Positions 16,717 through 25,954 of a DNA stretch of 64,000 nucleotides are shown one piece after another. The stretch is taken from the NCBI RefSeq assembly GCF_000758665.1, contig NZ_CP009285.1, positions 2,046,001 to 2,110,000 of the forward strand, read 5' to 3'. Position 1 is the first letter of the stretch. The number at the start of each line of letters is the position of its first letter. The position numbers and the translations under genes are program-made. The notes beneath the pieces were generated by a model that was not told where the DNA came from, did not search any database, and saw only the letters and a program-made list of their open reading frames with translations. The stretch comes from Paenibacillus borealis (lineage in GTDB: Bacteria; Bacillota; Bacilli; Paenibacillales; Paenibacillaceae).

Positions 16717-19095
16717 ATGCTGCAATTAAAAAACATCACCAAGAGCTACAAGACCGGCGAATTTACACAGGTTGCACTGGATAAAGTGAATCTCAATTTC
16801 AGGGAAAGCGAATTCGTCGCAATTCTGGGCCAAAGCGGCTCGGGGAAGACCACGCTGCTGAATATCGTCGGCGGGCTGGATCAGTATGACAGCGGAGAGC
16901 TGATCATCAACGGCCAATCGACAGAACGCTTCAAAGACAGTGAGTGGGATGCGTACCGCAATAATAGTGTTGGCTTTATTTTTCAAAGCTATAATCTGAT
17001 CTCACATCTGAGCATCACGGATAACGTGGAGATGGGGATGACGCTCAGCGGGGTAGCTTCAGCCGAGAAGCACCGTAAGGCGCTTGAAGTACTGGAGAAG
17101 GTTGGACTGAAGGATCATGTGCACAAAAAGCCGAATCAGCTGTCAGGCGGACAGATGCAGCGTGTAGCGATCGCCCGTGCGCTGGCTAACAATCCGGACA
17201 TTATTCTGGCCGATGAGCCTACGGGAGCACTCGACACAGAGACAAGTGAGCAGATCATGGAGCTGATCAAGACTATTGCCGAAGACAAGCTGGTCATCAT
17301 GGTTACCCATAATCCGGAGCTGGCGGAGAGTTATGCTGACCGTGTAATCCGCTTCAAGGACGGTCATTCGATCTCGGACAGCAATCCTCTGCCCACGCAG
17401 AAGGCCTCAAGTGCTTATAAGCTGAAACAAACGAGCATGAGCTTTTTCACAGCACTGAAATTATCCGGTAAAAATATTGCAACCAAGAAATGGCGCACGG
17501 GTCTGACCGCTTTTGCCTCAAGTATCGGCATTATTGGTATTGCCCTGATCCTGTCCTTGTCCAACGGCTTCGATAAGCAGATCAGCTCGTATGAAACAGG
17601 GGCGCTCTCCAACTTCCCGATCTCGATTAACCAGACGGCGATTAATTTGCAGAATGCAGGTCCTCCGGGTCAGGGGTCAACAGAACTCACTTCGTATCCC
17701 ACAGAGAAAAAGCTCTATCCGTATGATCCGACTGTGAATTCAGCCATGCATACGAATGTGCTGACCCCCGAGTATATCGAATATCTGGATGGAATCGATC
17801 CGAAGCTGATTGACGGCGTCTCTTATACCCGAACCGTGAATATGAACTGGCTGGTTTCGGATGGGGACAAGGCGACCACGCTGGATAAAAGCAATATCAC
17901 TGTAGCCCCATATCCAAGCAAACAGGGCAGTGCCTCGGGAAGCTATCTGGAGCAGTACTACGATCTGCTGGAAGGATCATTCCCTACAGAGAAGACCGAT
18001 CTTGTGCTCATCGTGGATGAATACAACCGTCTGACCGATGCTGCAGTGGATGCTCTGGGGCTGGATTATGAAGCGGAGAGCATCAATCTGAGCGATCTTG
18101 TCGGAACTCAATTGAAGCTGGTAATGAACAATGATTATTATAAGAAAAATGGCGAGCAGTTTGTTGTCAATGGAACAGCTGCTGATCTGACCGCTCTCTA
18201 CAACAGTCCTAATGCCGTGACGCTCAACATTGTTGGTGTGCTGCGCGGGCAGGAAGGTTCCAGCATTTCTACGCTGTCTCCCGGCATTGTCTATTCCGAT
18301 GAGCTGGCTGCAACGTTCATTGCCGATGCCCAGAAATCTGAGATTGTCCTCGCACAGGAGGCTTCAGATATCAATGTGCTGACAGGGCAAGCCCTATCCG
18401 ATGGGGTAGCTGGCATGAGTTCGAGCGGCGCAATGGGCGGTTCACCACTCATGAACGCCGGTATGGCGGCAGCAAGCAGTATGGCGCCCTTGACTAAAGC
18501 AGATGCGCTTGCCGCTCTGGGGGCAACCGATATTCCAAGTGCGGTCTCGCTGTACCCGATTGATTTCAGTGCCAAAGAATCGGTAACAGCTTATCTGGAC
18601 AAATGGAATGAAGGAAAAGCTGCGGAGGATCAGGTGCAGTACACCGATCTGGCGGCGATTGTCACCAACATTTCCGGCGGGATTATGGACGGGATTACGA
18701 TGGTGCTGATTGCTTTTGCAGCGATTTCCCTCGTAGTGTCGCTGATTATGATCGCAATTATCACGTACATCTCCGTTATGGAACGGACGAAGGAGATCGG
18801 CGTACTGCGTGCACTGGGTGCCCGTAAGAAGGATATTACGCGGGTCTTCAATGCCGAGACCTTCATTATCGGGGCTTGCTCGGGGATTCTGGGGATCGGC
18901 ATTACGTACCTGCTGACCATTCCGGTTAACGCGGTCCTGTATAACCTGACTGAGCTGAAGAATGTCGCTCAGCTTAATCCGCTGCATGCGCTCATTCTAG
19001 GCGTGATCAGCGTCCTGCTGACTATGCTTGGCGGTGCGATTCCGGCCAAAATGGCGGCGAAGAAGGATCCGGTTGCTGCACTGCGCAGTGAGTAA
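16717..19095 (+). CDS. Fused ABC ATPase-permease (MacB-like), likely exporter
   Basis: This 792-residue protein joins an ATPase and an FtsX/MacB-type permease. The start is the ATG at 16717 after AAAGGGAG; the open frame upstream lacks features of coding. Residues 1-225 hold Walker [10 protein letters not shown], the signature [15 protein letters not shown] and Walker [13 protein letters not shown] first membrane segment near 255-275 ([17 protein letters not shown]) is followed by a large extracytoplasmic domain of about 380 residues. Three C-terminal membrane segments follow, with the [19 protein letters not shown] cytoplasmic loop. Such fusions export peptides or lipid-active compounds or release them from the membrane. 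Control by the divergent two-component pair is likely. Confidence 0.9.
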   Translation: MLQLKNITKSYKTGEFTQVALDKVNLNFRESEFVAILGQSGSGKTTLLNIVGGLDQYDSGELIINGQSTERFKDSEWDAYRNNSVGFIFQSYNLISHLSITDNVEMGMTLSGVASAEKHRKALEVLEKVGLKDHVHKKPNQLSGGQMQRVAIARALANNPDIILADEPTGALDTETSEQIMELIKTIAEDKLVIMVTHNPELAESYADRVIRFKDGHSISDSNPLPTQKASSAYKLKQTSMSFFTALKLSGKNIATKKWRTGLTAFASSIGIIGIALILSLSNGFDKQISSYETGALSNFPISINQTAINLQNAGPPGQGSTELTSYPTEKKLYPYDPTVNSAMHTNVLTPEYIEYLDGIDPKLIDGVSYTRTVNMNWLVSDGDKATTLDKSNITVAPYPSKQGSASGSYLEQYYDLLEGSFPTEKTDLVLIVDEYNRLTDAAVDALGLDYEAESINLSDLVGTQLKLVMNNDYYKKNGEQFVVNGTAADLTALYNSPNAVTLNIVGVLRGQEGSSISTLSPGIVYSDELAATFIADAQKSEIVLAQEASDINVLTGQALSDGVAGMSSSGAMGGSPLMNAGMAAASSMAPLTKADALAALGATDIPSAVSLYPIDFSAKESVTAYLDKWNEGKAAEDQVQYTDLAAIVTNISGGIMDGITMVLIAFAAISLVVSLIMIAIITYISVMERTKEIGVLRALGARKKDITRVFNAETFIIGACSGILGIGITYLLTIPVNAVLYNLTELKNVAQLNPLHALILGVISVLLTMLGGAIPAKMAAKKDPVAALRSE

Positions 19096-19130
19096 TTGAC
19101 CGTAGTCCTGACAATCCGGACGGAATTTCA

Positions 19131-19168
19131 AGAAACCCAAAGGGAGCTAATCCCTTTGGGTTTCTTTG
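19131..19168 (+). terminator. Strong terminator after the ABC exporter
   Basis: AGAAACCCAAAGGGA (19131-19145) pairs with TCCCTTTGGGTTTCT (19151-19165), with TTG after it. The near-perfect 15-base stem is likely bidirectional. Confidence 0.9.
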
Positions 19169-19214
19169 TCATTGATCACAGAAGTATAGGGAGGTATGGG
19201 ATAAAATAACAGAA

Positions 19215-19322
19215 ATGAGAGTTGACAAGAAGTACCATTCAGGAGCCGTCATCTATTGGGGCTTCTTATGCGTAATCTATTTATTAATCTGGCTGCGTGT
19301 CCGCTTTGGCCCGCAAAAATAA
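19215..19322 (+). CDS. Possible 35-residue single-span membrane peptide
   Basis: ATG at 19215 to TAA at 19320-19322 encodes a short peptide with a basic start (MRVDKKYHSG), one hydrophobic helix (AVIYWGFLCVIYLLIWL) and a basic end (RVRFGPQK). The charge layout is what a small membrane protein would have. The weak point is translation: GGGAGG at about 19189-19194 is some 20 bases upstream, too far for normal initiation. It lies between two terminators and could be a real short gene or chance. Confidence 0.35.
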   Translation: MRVDKKYHSGAVIYWGFLCVIYLLIWLRVRFGPQK

Positions 19323-19361
19323 TACCGGCATGGCTTCACGGACATAGCCGGCAACAGCGGA

Positions 19362-19652
19362 TTACTCCGCAGGAGGCAGCTGGGCACGCGTGGATTTCTT
19401 TTTGTTGATCTCCTTGGACAGCTCTAAATGCTGCTGGGAGATTTTTTTGAGTTCTGCCTGTAATTTAGTGATCCGGCTCATCTTACTGCTAAGCGAGCTG
19501 GGGGAAGAGCTTAGTTTGCAGTCTTTTTCCAGCTGGCTGATTTTGAGCCTTGTTTTGTTGGTCTTCTTCTGCAGCTCCGCTATATTTAATTCCATCTCGG
19601 TAATTTCCTGATTTAAGCGGCTAAGCATAGATTTCGTGAAGCTAATAGCCAT
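19362..19652 (-). CDS. Small coiled-coil protein
   Basis: This 96-residue protein has AAGAGGTG six bases before its ATG. From about residue 10 to 88 it is almost all Leu/Ile/Lys/Glu/Gln heptad-like sequence (LNQEITEMELNIAELQKK and similar), with a Ser-rich break at 48-58. Two coiled-coil helices forming a hairpin are likely. It has no signal peptide or membrane segment. It does not resemble a family I can name; similar short proteins in spore formers are often of unknown function. Confidence 0.6.
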   Translation of the reverse strand: MAISFTKSMLSRLNQEITEMELNIAELQKKTNKTRLKISQLEKDCKLSSSPSSLSSKMSRITKLQAELKKISQQHLELSKEINKKKSTRAQLPPAE

Positions 19653-19732
19653 TCGGGCACCTCTTACTCTTCTTCATAGTGTACAGCCAAGATATCATTG
19701 TACTACAAGCGTTTGGTTTATGCGAGGAATAC

Positions 19733-19768
19733 AAAGAGATCAGCGGATGTGATCCCGCTGATCTCTTT
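19733..19768 (-). terminator. Terminator of the DHA2 exporter gene
   Basis: AAAGAGATCAGCGG (19733-19746) pairs perfectly with CCGCTGATCTCTTT (19755-19768). It lies 18 bp after the stop of the exporter gene on the minus strand and can also act on the plus strand. The same left arm sequence recurs in the terminator at 34898. Confidence 0.85.
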
Positions 19769-19786
19769 ATGCTAACTATATAGAGC

Positions 19787-21277
19787 TTAGACTTCCTTGG
19801 CAACGGCTGTCTTCAGCTTCATTTCGGGTTCTTTCTCCGATGCCTGGCCTACCTTCTTGATGAAGAAGGAGAGCAGCAGCCCGATGATGCCGATACCCAC
19901 GATGACCAGATACGCATCATTGATACCCTGGATAGTAGCTGCTGTAATCATATGCTCCTTGGTATCCTGTATACCACTTACCATCATATCCTTCATGTGG
20001 GTAGTGGTGCGGCTGGTCATTACAGTGACCAGCAGGGAAGTCCCTACGGCACCAGCCACTTGTCTTACTGTGTTGGAGATGGCTGTACCATGCGAATTAA
20101 GCTTGGATGGCAGTTGGTTCAGGCCCAGGGTCTGAATCGGCATGAGCAAGAGCGCCATCCCAATCCGGCGGCCTGTAGACATGAGCATCAGATAGGCATA
20201 GCTTGTTGAGTCTGTCAGATTCACGAAGCTCAGGGTAGCGAGGATCGTGATCAGGAGACCGATAATCGCCAGCCATTTCGCACCGAAGCGGTCAAACAGC
20301 TTGCCGGTAACCGGCATGAGCAAGCCCATAATGACTGCGCCGGGAAGCAGCAGCAGGCCGGATTCCATCGCTGTGAAGCCGCGTGCGTTCTGCAGGTAGA
20401 GCGGCAGCAGCATCATATCTGCATACATCACAATTGTAACCATGACACTGATGACAGTGGTTAGGGAGAACATATTATATTTGAAGGCCCGCAGATCCAG
20501 CAGCGGGCTGTCCGAAGCAAGCTGTCTCCATACAAACAAACCGAGGGAAATCACACCTGCAGCAAGTGACAAGAGCACCTCTGCGCTCGACCAGCCTGCG
20601 CTGGCCGCTCGGCTGAAGCCGTACAGCAGGGTTCCGAATCCGATGGTGGACAAGGCCACGCTGGTTAAGTCAACTTTTGGATAAGAACGCTCTGCTACAT
20701 TTCTCAGATAAATAAATCCGCATACGATGACAATAAGCGTGAGTGGAAGCATGCCATAGAACATAGTCTCCCAGGAATAGTGTTCCATAATGTATCCGGC
20801 CAGCGTAGGGCCGATCGCCGGGGCGAAGATAATGGCGAGCCCGACCATACCCATGGCGGCGCCTCTTTTCTCACGCGGGAACAGGGTTAAGATGACATTG
20901 GTCAGCAGCGGCATAATAATACCGGCACCGGCTGCCTGAATCATACGTCCGGTAAGCAGAATCGGGAAGCTTGTCGCCATAGCTGAAACGACCGTACCCG
21001 CGAAGAAGATAAACATTGATGCCTGGAACAGCTCGCGCGTAGTGAAACGCTGCATCAGATAAGCTGTGATTGGAATCAGTACACCGTTAACCAGCATATA
21101 GCCGGTAGTCAGCCACTGGGCCGTTGCAGCCGTAATATTGAAGTCATGCATTAACTCCGGTGTGGCAACGCTCATTATCGTCTGATTCAGTGTGGCCAGA
21201 AAAGCCCCGAGAATCATTACGAAAAGAATAGGTCCCTTTTTGATGGAACTGTCTTTAATGTCTGTCTTGTTACTCAC
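19787..21277 (-). CDS. DHA2-type (EmrB/QacA) MFS drug exporter, 14 spans
   Basis: This 496-residue membrane protein is proton-driven and exports drugs or other hydrophobic compounds. The first segment (ILFVMILGAFLATLNQTIMSVATP) with its conserved Asn-Gln, the loop GRMIQAAGAGIIMPL, and motif C as GLAIIFAPAIGPTLAG place it in the DHA2 family. GTG at 21277 is the better start because AAGGATGGAG precedes it; a TTG six codons earlier overlaps that site. A TetR regulator is divergent, 234 bp away, and likely represses it. The length is close to the usual 500 for the family. Confidence 0.92.
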   Translation of the reverse strand: MSNKTDIKDSSIKKGPILFVMILGAFLATLNQTIMSVATPELMHDFNITAATAQWLTTGYMLVNGVLIPITAYLMQRFTTRELFQASMFIFFAGTVVSAMATSFPILLTGRMIQAAGAGIIMPLLTNVILTLFPREKRGAAMGMVGLAIIFAPAIGPTLAGYIMEHYSWETMFYGMLPLTLIVIVCGFIYLRNVAERSYPKVDLTSVALSTIGFGTLLYGFSRAASAGWSSAEVLLSLAAGVISLGLFVWRQLASDSPLLDLRAFKYNMFSLTTVISVMVTIVMYADMMLLPLYLQNARGFTAMESGLLLLPGAVIMGLLMPVTGKLFDRFGAKWLAIIGLLITILATLSFVNLTDSTSYAYLMLMSTGRRIGMALLLMPIQTLGLNQLPSKLNSHGTAISNTVRQVAGAVGTSLLVTVMTSRTTTHMKDMMVSGIQDTKEHMITAATIQGINDAYLVIVGIGIIGLLLSFFIKKVGQASEKEPEMKLKTAVAKEV

Positions 21278-21324
21278 TATTCTCCATCCTTTCAAATCGC
21301 CGAATCATGGACTAAATTTACAGT

Positions 21325-21341
21325 GTGTTGTATAGTTTACA
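21325..21341. promoter_or_regulatory. TGTA-N5-TACA inverted motif, candidate operator
   Basis: GTGTTGTATAGTTTACA lies in the DHA2/TetR divergent promoter region, near the DHA2 start. It has the arms TGTA and TACA, five bases apart. On the minus strand it reads TGTA-N5-TACAACAC and so also fits the dispersed intergenic motif seen at 33.3, 40.8 and 59.3 kb. Confidence 0.4.
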
Positions 21342-21423
21342 ATGTATAAAGTAGATTATAGATGAAATTTTCATGTAATCAAGCAACGATTTCTGAAAAA
21401 CTGTATATTAGTTTACGATTAGG

Positions 21424-21435
21424 CTACAACTGTAG
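21424..21435. promoter_or_regulatory. CTACA-AC-TGTAG palindrome, candidate TetR operator
   Basis: Two 5-base arms, CTACA and TGTAG, flank AC, in an AT-rich divergent region. Related TGTA/TTTA blocks occur nearby (ACTGTATATTAGTTTACG, TGTAGTTTATATAGG). The TetR protein encoded 77 bp downstream is the likely ligand. Confidence 0.4.
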
Positions 21436-21511
21436 TTTATATAGGTGATAAACGACATTTTAACGAAAAGTGTAGTCTGCAATTTAATCGTTGAAGAATG
21501 GAGTGGTTAAA

Positions 21512-22093
21512 ATGACGAAAACTCCCCCGCACACGGACCCGCGTGTCCTGCGTACACGCCAATTACTGAGAGATGCTGTAATTGATCTGATGGAAGAAAT
21601 GAGCATAGAGAAAATCTCGGTCAACCGCATCGCGGAGCGGGCCAAAATTAACCGGGTGACCTTCTATCTGCACTACCGGGATATCCCCGATATGCTGGAG
21701 AAGATGGCGGATGACATGGCTGAGGATGTGCTTCAAGTGGTAAGCGGTTATATGGAGAATCCGGAAGCGGCAGAAGGAGAACAATGGCCGATGCTGGAGC
21801 GCCTGCTGACGCATATTGCGGAGAATGCCAAATTCTATAAAATTGTGCTTACTTCGCGGAAGAGTACAATATTCACCGATCGTCTGTTCAAGCTGATGGC
21901 GGATATCATCGCAACCCGTGTGCAGAGAAGATTGGCTACCCGCGCCGCTTCGGAAGTAACGGTTCAGAAGGACATTGCCGTGTGGTACGGCTCAGCAGCC
22001 CTTATCGGTACGATCATCGCCTGGCTCCGGGAGGATATGCCATATTCGCCGCAGTATCTGGCCAAACAGATTACTTCGCTGCGTTCGAGCTAG
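21512..22093 (+). CDS. TetR/AcrR-family regulator
   Basis: This 193-residue regulator starts at ATG 21512 with GAATGGAGTGG before it. The N-terminal helix-turn-helix reads IEKISVNRIAERAKINRVTFYLHYRDIPDMLEKM in outline (key part RIAERAKINRVTFYLHY). The C-terminal half is a ligand or dimer domain with KIVLTSRKST and AAWYGSAALIG-like helices, as in the TetR_C_8 type. It is divergent from the DHA2 exporter gene, so it most likely represses that gene and perhaps its own until a drug binds. Confidence 0.9.
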   Translation: MTKTPPHTDPRVLRTRQLLRDAVIDLMEEMSIEKISVNRIAERAKINRVTFYLHYRDIPDMLEKMADDMAEDVLQVVSGYMENPEAAEGEQWPMLERLLTHIAENAKFYKIVLTSRKSTIFTDRLFKLMADIIATRVQRRLATRAASEVTVQKDIAVWYGSAALIGTIIAWLREDMPYSPQYLAKQITSLRSS

Positions 22094-22188
22094 GGAAGGT
22101 TCATCGGTCCAAGAATTGCCAATTCATCCCGCATATAAATAGTAGATATCACTGTGCATTGCGAATCTATTGATATGAGGTGGTTCAG

Positions 22189-23016
22189 GTGAAGAGGCAG
22201 GCAGGTCCAAAGCGGAAAAGAGTGCTTCCTGCAAAGCGCCAGGCTGTGCCCGGGGTGAAGCGCAGAGTAAAGGCTCAGACCGTCGAATTTGCGGTGTTTG
22301 GCGACAGCCATGTAGGATACGGAAACAGCTTGAGTATTTTTAAAAGTCTTTTGCCCAAAGCAGTGGGCAGCGGCAATAAACGCTTTTTCATCTTTGGAGG
22401 AGATAATGCACAGGCAGGAGCGGATCATGGGAATAATGCGAACGCATATTACAAAGAATTCAAGGATACAGTAACAAGTACACTTGGAAGCATCCCTTAC
22501 AAAGCCTCTATAGGAAATTGGGAAGCAAGCACCCGGGCCTTATTTACGCAATACTTAGGGGCTGTTGCCGGACAGATGAATTTCCCGGGCACACAGGGCA
22601 AGGTGAAATATGTATGGCTTGATTGTGCGCTGGGACAATTCACTCCGGCAAGTATCAATCTGCTGCGGAATCTGGATGACCGGTATTTCTATATTATTGA
22701 TTTCCACTGGCCGCTAAGAGTGCAGGGAATTACGGTTGAATCCAGCCATGTGCTCAGCGCAACAGAAACCTCCAGGTTCTTCTCGGCGATTCCGGTAAAA
22801 GCGAGAGACAAGGTTCTGGCCATCTTCACACATCATGGACATAAATTCTACCGGAAGCTTAGCAATATTAATCCGGGATATCCGAAGACGAAGTTCTTCG
22901 TATGCGGCTGCTCGGGGGATTATAAATGCAAGCCGAATGGAAATATGGGTTACTATAATGCTACATTAACCAGCAGCGGGTCCGGATATAAAGTCGATGC
23001 GTATACTGCACACTGA
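22189..23016 (+). CDS. Metallophosphoesterase-like protein with basic N-terminus
   Basis: This 275-residue protein starts at GTG 22189, since ATGAGGTGG precedes it; an alternative GTG at 22180 lies inside that site. Residues 1-32 are very basic (KRQAGPKRKRVLPAKRQ), with no hydrophobic signal peptide. The rest has calcineurin-like motifs: FGDSH near 37-41, GGDNAQ near 70, GNWE near 105, and HHGHKF near 208. Canonical enzymes have GNHE, so the catalytic His is replaced by Trp here. It may be a weak or specialised hydrolase, or a binding protein. It is a single-gene unit with its own terminator. Confidence 0.65.
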   Translation: MKRQAGPKRKRVLPAKRQAVPGVKRRVKAQTVEFAVFGDSHVGYGNSLSIFKSLLPKAVGSGNKRFFIFGGDNAQAGADHGNNANAYYKEFKDTVTSTLGSIPYKASIGNWEASTRALFTQYLGAVAGQMNFPGTQGKVKYVWLDCALGQFTPASINLLRNLDDRYFYIIDFHWPLRVQGITVESSHVLSATETSRFFSAIPVKARDKVLAIFTHHGHKFYRKLSNINPGYPKTKFFVCGCSGDYKCKPNGNMGYYNATLTSSGSGYKVDAYTAH

Positions 23017-23051
23017 GCCTGTTCCGGCTCCGGTTATATTTAGTAGAGGAA

Positions 23052-23086
23052 AGAGTGTTCCTGCGGGAGCATTCTTTTTTTTGCAA
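23052..23086 (+). terminator. Terminator after the phosphoesterase-like gene
   Basis: AGAGTGTTCC pairs, with G-T pairs, with GGAGCATTCT around TGC, followed by eight Ts. The following 200 bp to the next gene is AT-rich promoter-like sequence without a clear site. Confidence 0.75.
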
Positions 23087-23309
23087 ATATAGGGCAGATA
23101 AGCAAGTTGAAAGCAGTTTGTCTGGACGATAATTGTTTGTTTTTGAGCTTTTCTTACATATATAACGTGCGTTGTAGGGTGGAAAATGGTTTATTGTGTG
23201 CTTCACTTAACTCATGTAATACTTAATGACATCGAAGGTGCTGGCAACAAGTTAAGTGGCAACTGGAGATAGGTTATCTAACATTGACAAGGGGAAAGGT
23301 GATGAGAGA

Positions 23310-24917
23310 ATGACAACAAGAGGGTCTAAGAAATGGGCAAGCCCGGCAATAGCGGTGCTGATGGCCTCCACAATGCTGTTATCCGCGTGTTCTTCGAAGG
23401 AGGATACGGCGAGCGGGAATGCCGGTTCCGGTTCTCCAGAGCCTGCTACATTAAAGGTAGAGGTGTTCGACCGCGGGAATACGCCTTCCGGTTATACGAT
23501 CTCTGACAGTTACCTGACCAGACTTGTGCAGGAACGGTTCGGTGATCCGAACAATATTGATGTAGAGTTCGTTCCTGTTCCCCGTTCAGAAGAAATCCAG
23601 AAGCTGAATGTACTGATGGCCAGTAAAAGCGAAGTACCTGACATCGTGTTCACCTATGATTCGGGAACGTTCAACCGGTATGCCGAGCAGGGCGGGCTTA
23701 CGGATCTTACAGAGCTTATTGACGAATATGCCCCGAACCTGGAGAAGTTCCTCGGCGAGGATACGCTCGCTTACGGACAATATAACGGCAAGCAGTTTGC
23801 ACTTCCGGGCAGAAGGCTTGTACTAGGCAAATACGCCGGATATGTCCGCCAGGATTGGCTGGATAAGCTGGGCCTGCCGGTACCGACAACGACCGATGAG
23901 CTTTACACCACACTTAAGGCCTTTAAGGATAAAGATCCGGGCGGGACCGGCGGCAAGGTGATTCCGTTCGGAGTAAGTCTCGCAGCCGCCCAGTATGAGC
24001 CGCTGATCTGGTCGTTCATTAAGCCGCTTACCGATGAGCAGCGGTATACGCTGACCCAGCAGCTGGGCTCAAGCGATTACCCGGCGCTGCTTCCGGGCTT
24101 CGAGGATGCGCTGAAATTCATGAATAAGCTCTATAATGAAGGGCTGATGAGCAAGGACTTCGGTCTGGATAAAGATAAAAAGCAGCTGTGGCAGAGTCTG
24201 CAGAATGGTCTGGTGGGCTTCTATACAGAGGATGCCGGTGAGCCGTACTTCACTTGGAATGACTTCTATGAGAATCTGCAGACCAATGTGCCGGGTGCCT
24301 CGATCACACCGGTCGATACCTTCACGAATGCTGCAGGTGAGCATGCCAAACCGGCCTATGCACCCAATGCTATGTATGTCATGATTCCGAAATCCAGCAG
24401 CAATGCTGTAGCGGCGCTGAAATATCTCGACTGGATGGCTTCGGACACGAACCTGTTCGATATCCAGTTTGGTGTGGAGAATGAGAACTATACTCTGGTG
24501 AACGGTGTACCGGTTGTTAAGCCGGATGCAACCCCTGAAATAACGGATCGCCTGTATAACTTTGGGGATATTGCAGTTATTGTTAACGGCAAATTCGCCG
24601 GTGATGATGCCAAGAATGAAGCGGCTTACATTGCCCAGACTCCGGAGAAGTTCCAGGCAGATATGAAGAAATCGGTTGAAATCTCTAATGTCGATACCAT
24701 TCAGCCGGTGCGGTTCGGCCATCCGATTGAGGCTGAAGCGAAATACGGAACAGCACTGGCCGACAAGTTCCAGGAAATTATCGTGAAGATGACCATGATT
24801 AAACCGGAGCAGTTCGAGAGCACTTATGATTCAATGATCAAAGATTATATGGCGAGCGGCGGTCAGGCGATTCTCGATGAACGCACGGCGGCTTATAAGG
24901 AAATGACGTCCAAATAA
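23310..24917 (+). CDS. Sugar ABC transporter substrate-binding lipoprotein (LplA-like)
   Basis: This 535-residue lipoprotein has a signal peptide ending in the lipobox LLSAC near residues 25-29, then a Ser/Gly-rich linker. The ATG at 23310 follows GGAAAGGTGATGAGAG; an upstream in-frame start lacks a site. The large size and sequence blocks such as ATLKVEVFDRGNTP and YDSMIKDYMASGGQAILDER fit binding proteins of LplA type that work with LplB/LplC permeases on oligosaccharides. A hairpin of GGAGGCC arms follows at 24953. It heads an operon of seven genes that also codes catabolic proteins and a regulator. Confidence 0.9.
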   Translation: MTTRGSKKWASPAIAVLMASTMLLSACSSKEDTASGNAGSGSPEPATLKVEVFDRGNTPSGYTISDSYLTRLVQERFGDPNNIDVEFVPVPRSEEIQKLNVLMASKSEVPDIVFTYDSGTFNRYAEQGGLTDLTELIDEYAPNLEKFLGEDTLAYGQYNGKQFALPGRRLVLGKYAGYVRQDWLDKLGLPVPTTTDELYTTLKAFKDKDPGGTGGKVIPFGVSLAAAQYEPLIWSFIKPLTDEQRYTLTQQLGSSDYPALLPGFEDALKFMNKLYNEGLMSKDFGLDKDKKQLWQSLQNGLVGFYTEDAGEPYFTWNDFYENLQTNVPGASITPVDTFTNAAGEHAKPAYAPNAMYVMIPKSSSNAVAALKYLDWMASDTNLFDIQFGVENENYTLVNGVPVVKPDATPEITDRLYNFGDIAVIVNGKFAGDDAKNEAAYIAQTPEKFQADMKKSVEISNVDTIQPVRFGHPIEAEAKYGTALADKFQEIIVKMTMIKPEQFESTYDSMIKDYMASGGQAILDERTAAYKEMTSK

Positions 24918-24952
24918 CGGACGGAGTATAGAAAGAGGCCGGTATGCGTTAT

Positions 24953-24972
24953 GGAGGCCGGTCATGGCCTCC
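24953..24972 (+). other. Intercistronic hairpin between binding protein and permease genes
   Basis: GGAGGCC (24953-24959) and GGCCTCC (24966-24972) form a perfect 7-base stem around GGTCAT. There is no T run, so it is more likely an mRNA-stabilising element for the binding-protein message than a terminator. Confidence 0.6.
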
Positions 24973-25006
24973 AGCCGCTGCCGCAGACCAAGGGCAGGAG
25001 AGGAGA

Positions 25007-25918
25007 GTGAAGGCAGTGAAGAACACGACTTACTTACGCAGAAACTGGCAGTTGTATGCTTTGCTTATGCTGCCGGTCATTTACTTCCTGATTTTTAAAT
25101 ACGGGCCGATGTACGGGGTACAGATTGCGTTCAAAGAGTTTAACTTCTTTGAAGGTATCGCCGGCAGTGAATGGGTCGGGCTGGATATTTTCCGCGAAGT
25201 CTTTCAGAACAATGATTTTTTCAAAGCGCTGCGCAACACGCTGCTGCTCAATCTGCTGGATCTGATTATTTCTTTTCCCGCACCGCTGATCCTGGCGGTT
25301 ATGCTCTATGAACTGCGGATCATCTGGTTCAAGAAATTCGCCCAGACCATTCTGTATGTTCCCCATTTCATTTCGTGGGTCATTATCGGCGGCATCGTGC
25401 TGCAGGTATTCGGCACAGAGTCAGGCTTCATTAACAACCTGCTGACCGGTATGGGGCTGGACGCTATTCCGTTTCTCTCGAATAAGCATTACTGGCTGAT
25501 CACGTATTTGCTGGTCGGGGTGTGGCAAAGCGCAGGCTGGGGAACGATCCTGTACCTGGCAGCATTAACCGGCATCAACAAAGAGCTGTTCGAGGCTGCA
25601 GAGGTGGATGGCGCCGGACGCTTCAAAAAAATCTTCCATATTTCTCTGCCGGGCATCAAAACAACGATTGCTACCCTGCTCATTATCAACCTGGGCAATA
25701 TGATCTCCATTGGCTTTGACCGGCCGTTTATCGTCGGCAATGTAGCCGTCCGCGATTACTCCGAGGTGCTCAGTACCTTCGTATACCGTGTAGGCATTGA
25801 ATCCGGACAAATCTCTCTGGCGACTGCAGTCGGGTTGTTCCAGGCGCTGGTAGGCCTGATCTTCCTGCTCGGTGCGAACTATGCATCCAAGAAGCTGGCG
25901 GATGAGAGCATACTCTAG
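25007..25918 (+). CDS. Oligosaccharide ABC transporter permease, LplB-like
   Basis: This 303-residue protein has six membrane segments, starting with LYALLMLPVIYFLIFKYGPMYG, the typical LplB opening. The EAA loop is FEAAEVDGAGRFKKIFHISLP near residue 203. Two GTG starts are possible, 25007 and 25016, each with an AGGAG ahead; I take the first. It forms the channel with the next gene's product. No ATPase gene is present, so a shared ATPase is expected. Confidence 0.9.
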   Translation: MKAVKNTTYLRRNWQLYALLMLPVIYFLIFKYGPMYGVQIAFKEFNFFEGIAGSEWVGLDIFREVFQNNDFFKALRNTLLLNLLDLIISFPAPLILAVMLYELRIIWFKKFAQTILYVPHFISWVIIGGIVLQVFGTESGFINNLLTGMGLDAIPFLSNKHYWLITYLLVGVWQSAGWGTILYLAALTGINKELFEAAEVDGAGRFKKIFHISLPGIKTTIATLLIINLGNMISIGFDRPFIVGNVAVRDYSEVLSTFVYRVGIESGQISLATAVGLFQALVGLIFLLGANYASKKLADESIL

Positions 25919-25954
25919 CCAGTCCAAAGCAAATAGAGACGAGGGGGAACAACT

